Below are positions 61,145 to 64,000 of a stretch of 64,000 nucleotides of DNA, piece after piece. Source of the stretch: Aphrophora alni. Taxonomy: Eukaryota > Arthropoda > Insecta > Hemiptera > Aphrophoridae. Both the position numbers and the translations under genes were made by a program. Positions within the stretch are counted from its first letter, which is position 1, and each line of letters begins with the position of its first letter. Under the pieces are notes generated by a model that saw nothing but the letters and a program-made list of their open reading frames with translations, searched no databases and had not been told where the DNA came from. Location: NCBI GenBank assembly GCA_963513935.1, contig OY740766.1, positions 6,665,000 to 6,728,999 on the forward strand, in the 5' to 3' direction.

Positions 61145-62270
61145 CGAGAGCTGTTCAAAAAGTAAGTTCCGTTTCTGACTGGCATATTGAGGAGTGGGGT
61201 AGTGGCTTGATCTTTGGACAGCTGAGTAGCCTGATTCAACACTAGTCAGGCAGTATGCTAATTCAGGGAAGGTCATTCAACCTATTCTAGTGCCAATACT
61301 GTTGTCCAAAATGGTTGCTACTATTGGAAATATCCCTGAGACAATTTATGTGCTATTATTAGTTTTCTGTGGCCAAAATAGTTTACTATATGGTAGTAAA
61401 CTACACAAAATTCGCAATGAATGTCTATTAGTATATGGAAAGAATATGAGTAAAATAAATAGATAGAAAATGGTGCCATTTTATACCAGCATTTCAAAAT
61501 TATGGAATTATCCGACCTACAGTTATCATAAACAATTTCGTACAAAGTAACTGACAAGCTAGGCTACCACAAGTTTATGCACCCTGTGTGCTAAAGTTCT
61601 TACTGATGATCACAAAATCAAGAGAATGGGTGTGGTGCTAACTTTCCTTTTGTACTACAATACAAAAGGCAGTGATTTACAATAGAAGGTAATGATTTCC
61701 TCAGTCATATTGTGACAGTGATGAGACTTGGGTGTCATACTAGCCAAGTATATTGGCCACACTAGCTAGTTGTGAAAACTTCTAGAGTCCCGGTAAACAT
61801 TTTCTGCAGGAAAACTTCTAGCAAATATCTTTTGAAACAAAAAAGGTGTACTGCTGATAGTTTTTTTTTAGAATGGGGGACTATAATAAATGTTTAAAGG
61901 AAGTGTTAAATGACACACACACGCAGCCCTATACATGCACACACACGCACACCCTCTAATTTGGCTCCTTGTGATTATCATGTTTTATGTAACATGAAAA
62001 ATTGGCTAGGGGCACAGCAATTTGAAAATGATGAGGTTTGTTATGATAGTCTCAACATATTAATGGCTTAACTCACAGGTGGCAAAGTTCTACAACAAGG
62101 TGAAAAAGTTGTTCACCAATACAAGTGCCTTAATAATGTAGCTGGTTATTATGTGGAAAAAAAGGTAAGGTTGTAGTTTTAAATCTTTAGTTTTATGTAT
62201 AATAAAAAGCTTCTATTTGTATTAATGTCTTTTTATAACAAAACGGAACCTACTTTTCAAACAGCCCTCA
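61145..62270 (+). mobile_element. Mariner transposon, inactive, both ends present
   Basis: Inverted termini are cgagagctgttcaaaaagta at 61145 and, on the complement from 62270, tgagggctgtttgaaaagta; both are flanked by TA. Plus-strand relics: AKVLTDDHKIKRMGVVLTFL (about 61590-61650), a SHIVT.DETWVSY-like catalytic Asp block (about 61700-61735) and SNLAPCDYHVLCNMKNWLGA (about 61955-62015). The C-terminus shows KVVHQYKCLNNVAGYYVEK (about 62105-62165). About 1.13 kb against the usual ~1.3 kb. Frameshifts and a CA-rich patch near 61910-61950 interrupt it. Confidence 0.85.
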
Positions 62271-62468
62271 TAATTTCTACTCCCATAACTAACGCCATTG
62301 ATTTACTCATTGTTCCATATTCCATCCATAAACGACATAATTTTTCATTTGAATTTGAACATGTGTATCTTTGTTCATCAGTGTCTCTTCTCCAGAAAAT
62401 TGAAGTAATATTATTCAGTCTGGAAGTAATATTAATTAAATAATTAATTTTAATATGTTTATTTTCAG

Positions 62469-62597
62469 TTGCAAATGCTGGGCTATGATATAAGTTGGGC
62501 TGGATTTAATATCATTGAAGTAATGAGTTCATCCAAGTTTACGTACAAAAGGATTGGATACTTGGCATCATCTCAATGTTTTAACTCTGATACAGAG
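62469..62597 (+). CDS. AP3D1: AP-3 complex delta subunit, exon 3
   Basis: 43 codons, phase 0 at both ends: LQMLGYDISWAGFNIIEVMS, then SSKFTYKRIGYLASSQCFNS, then DTE. The human protein reads LQMLGYDISWAAFNIIEVMSASKFTFKRIGYLAASQ at the same place, part of the adaptin trunk. Acceptor tttattttcag, donor gtaggt. The next exon (expected to start VIMLTTNQ-like) was not found before the end of the window, so the gene continues outside. Confidence 0.96.
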
Positions 62598-62925
62598 GTA
62601 GGTACACTTAGCTAGTTCATTTATTTTCGAATAATTCATTTAAAATGTTAATTCATAATTTGTAATTGTGTTGTTAGTTGCAGTTTAATAAAAAATGTTA
62701 TTCACCTTTATCCTATAATTTATTTCAGTTTATTCAAATAAATAGCTTTTATAAATTTTAATAAAGCTTTGCCAAAAGCTAACAATCATCAGTTCAATAG
62801 CGTATAGAACATATCCTCCTCAAATAAAGCAAAACAATAGATCTATTTCAAGAAATAAGCACCTTTTTGGGGTTGGTCATAGCACAAGTTGCCAAGTTTG
62901 CTTCATGTCATTTCTACACATCACC

Positions 62926-63440
62926 AAATGTAACATAAATGGCTTTCCTCCTAATAAATATTAGCTAGAATCTTTCATCAATATCAACAAACTGGATGCT
63001 GTCCTAATTTCCGAATCCCATGTCACAACAAAGAGTTTCATCAAAGTGTCTGGTTATTGTACAGACCTCATTCAGATAAAAGAGTACACACTGGTATGAC
63101 AATAGTAATTGTAAGGGCTTTGGGTCATTATCTGCTGGAACCGTATGAAACTAAATACCTTCAAGCTACCATGGTAAAGGTGAAAGACCCCTGCAGGCAC
63201 TATGACCCTCTCAGAAATTTACTTCCCTCACAAGCATAAAATAAATGAAGCAGTGTACACCAATTATTTGTTGGCTTTGAAGCACTTGCTCACGTACTGA
63301 AGTCAAGAAAAACTGAAGCTTTTACTGTTAATTTTGTCTTGGTTTTCAGTAATGATCCTGGTGAAGACTTTGAAGATATTGGACAACATCTTCAATCATA
63401 ATCTTCAACCATCCCTCTCTTTGACACCAGCCTCACCTAG
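62926..63440 (+). mobile_element. Jockey-like non-LTR retrotransposon relic, endonuclease region
   Basis: Plus strand, in several frames: NINKLDAVLISESHVTTKSF (about 62980-63040), then GMTIVIVRALGHYLLEPYET (about 63093-63152) with QATMVKVKD (about 63160-63190). Next come an FF.GFEARAHVLKSRKTEA-like stretch and PGEDFEDI. This is the order of the apurinic-type endonuclease in Jockey-clade ORF2. Stops and frameshifts are common; no reverse transcriptase follows because the piggyBac element starts at 63466. Confidence 0.6.
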
Positions 63441-63465
63441 AGAGCTTGTTAGATTAATAACTTAA

Positions 63466-64000
63466 CCCTTCAACGCGGTAAGTCGTTCCGAGCGCTAGAC
63501 CCTCTGGTGCGGTAGTGAAAATCGTCGACTAACATTTCCTTCTCTTGTGGATTGTCTGGCGGGACATTATACATATTTACATTTACTGTAACTTTCTCAT
63601 TATCTAAGATTATTGCAGTATCATTAGCCACATTGCATATATTTACAACTTCATCACCACTATCATGATTACCTTCAATATTTGGATCACAATAGAACTC
63701 CATTTGGGCGTAATCCAAATCATTCCCACTTTCTTCTTCCGAACTCCATTCTGCCGCCAACAACTCACGAATATTATCACTTTGCGGTTCCCACATTATC
63801 ACTAAAACACAATATACACTAGAACTAATCACACGATCTGCTGTCGAACTGTTAAAAATATTACACTTATAAATAAATGAAGTTATAATAACCTATAACA
63901 CACGAGAGCCCTCCACGAACCCGCTACACAGACTGAGTAAATCAGCTGTTTGTATATAGCCACTTGTTGTTTCCTTTTCTGAAGGTCATGGTGGACTAGA
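63466..64000 (-). mobile_element. piggyBac element, truncated by window end
   Basis: Starts after TTAA (63462-63465) with cccttcaacgcgg, a piggyBac-type terminus distinct from that of the 8156 element. A 120-codon minus-strand frame (63832-63470) is very acidic (ELLAAEWSSEEESGNDLDYA), like the N-terminal region of piggyBac transposases. It runs directly into this terminal repeat, so the catalytic core is missing: an internally deleted copy. The other end should lie beyond 64000. Confidence 0.6.

Noticed and set aside
63010..63260. Possible fourth AP-3 delta exon
   Set aside because: The reading matches Jockey endonuclease order, not the expected VIMLTTNQ-like adaptin sequence, and lacks paired splice sites.

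Overview
This is an AT-rich animal genomic window with long introns and many transposon relics. It carries the 3' half of one conserved gene and the 5' end of another, both on the + strand. I place it in an insect, probably one with a large, repeat-rich genome. The basis is the vinculin exon sequences, mariner, Tigger/pogo, hAT, piggyBac, Ty3/gypsy and Jockey-like relics, and a tRNA-derived SINE. I cannot name the species or order. All coding calls come from exon-by-exon reading with splice sites and phases checked by hand; nothing was searched against a database.

Layout. (1) 131-30324: nine exons of vinculin, covering the end of the head, the proline-rich linker and the complete actin/lipid-binding tail to the stop codon. 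The N-terminal part lies upstream of the window. Three short, phase-1 symmetric exons (69, 54 and 39 nt) lie in the linker and could be skipped in any combination. The introns hold a possible heat-shock promoter fragment, an inverted pair of Penelope-like/hammerhead-like modules, mariner relics, a Tigger element with a piggyBac element inside it, a dimeric SINE, and a second Tigger element. (2) 30325-51263: about 21 kb without a recognised host gene. It contains the vinculin 3'UTR and a decayed Ty3/gypsy element split by a solo LTR with a visible 4-bp target duplication. Further along are a hAT MITE with a perfect 8-bp target duplication, a perfect 67-bp inverted duplication, a 279-bp foldback element, and a hAT/Tigger cluster. 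(3) 51264-64000: the first three exons of the AP-3 complex delta subunit gene (the orthologue of AP3D1/garnet), which continues past the window. Its introns are loaded with a full-span hAT relic, two mariner relics, a foldback element with ~240-bp arms, non-LTR retrotransposon pieces and a piggyBac end.

Function. Vinculin links integrin and cadherin adhesion sites to actin. AP-3 delta is the large scaffold subunit of the adaptor that sorts cargo to lysosome-related organelles. The two genes have no known shared pathway and appear to be simple neighbours. The rest of the window is transposon archaeology. The least explained pieces are the hammerhead-like RNA modules, the perfect inverted duplication, the heat-shock-element cluster, and a minus-strand coding candidate near 23.3-23.8 kb that I could not identify.
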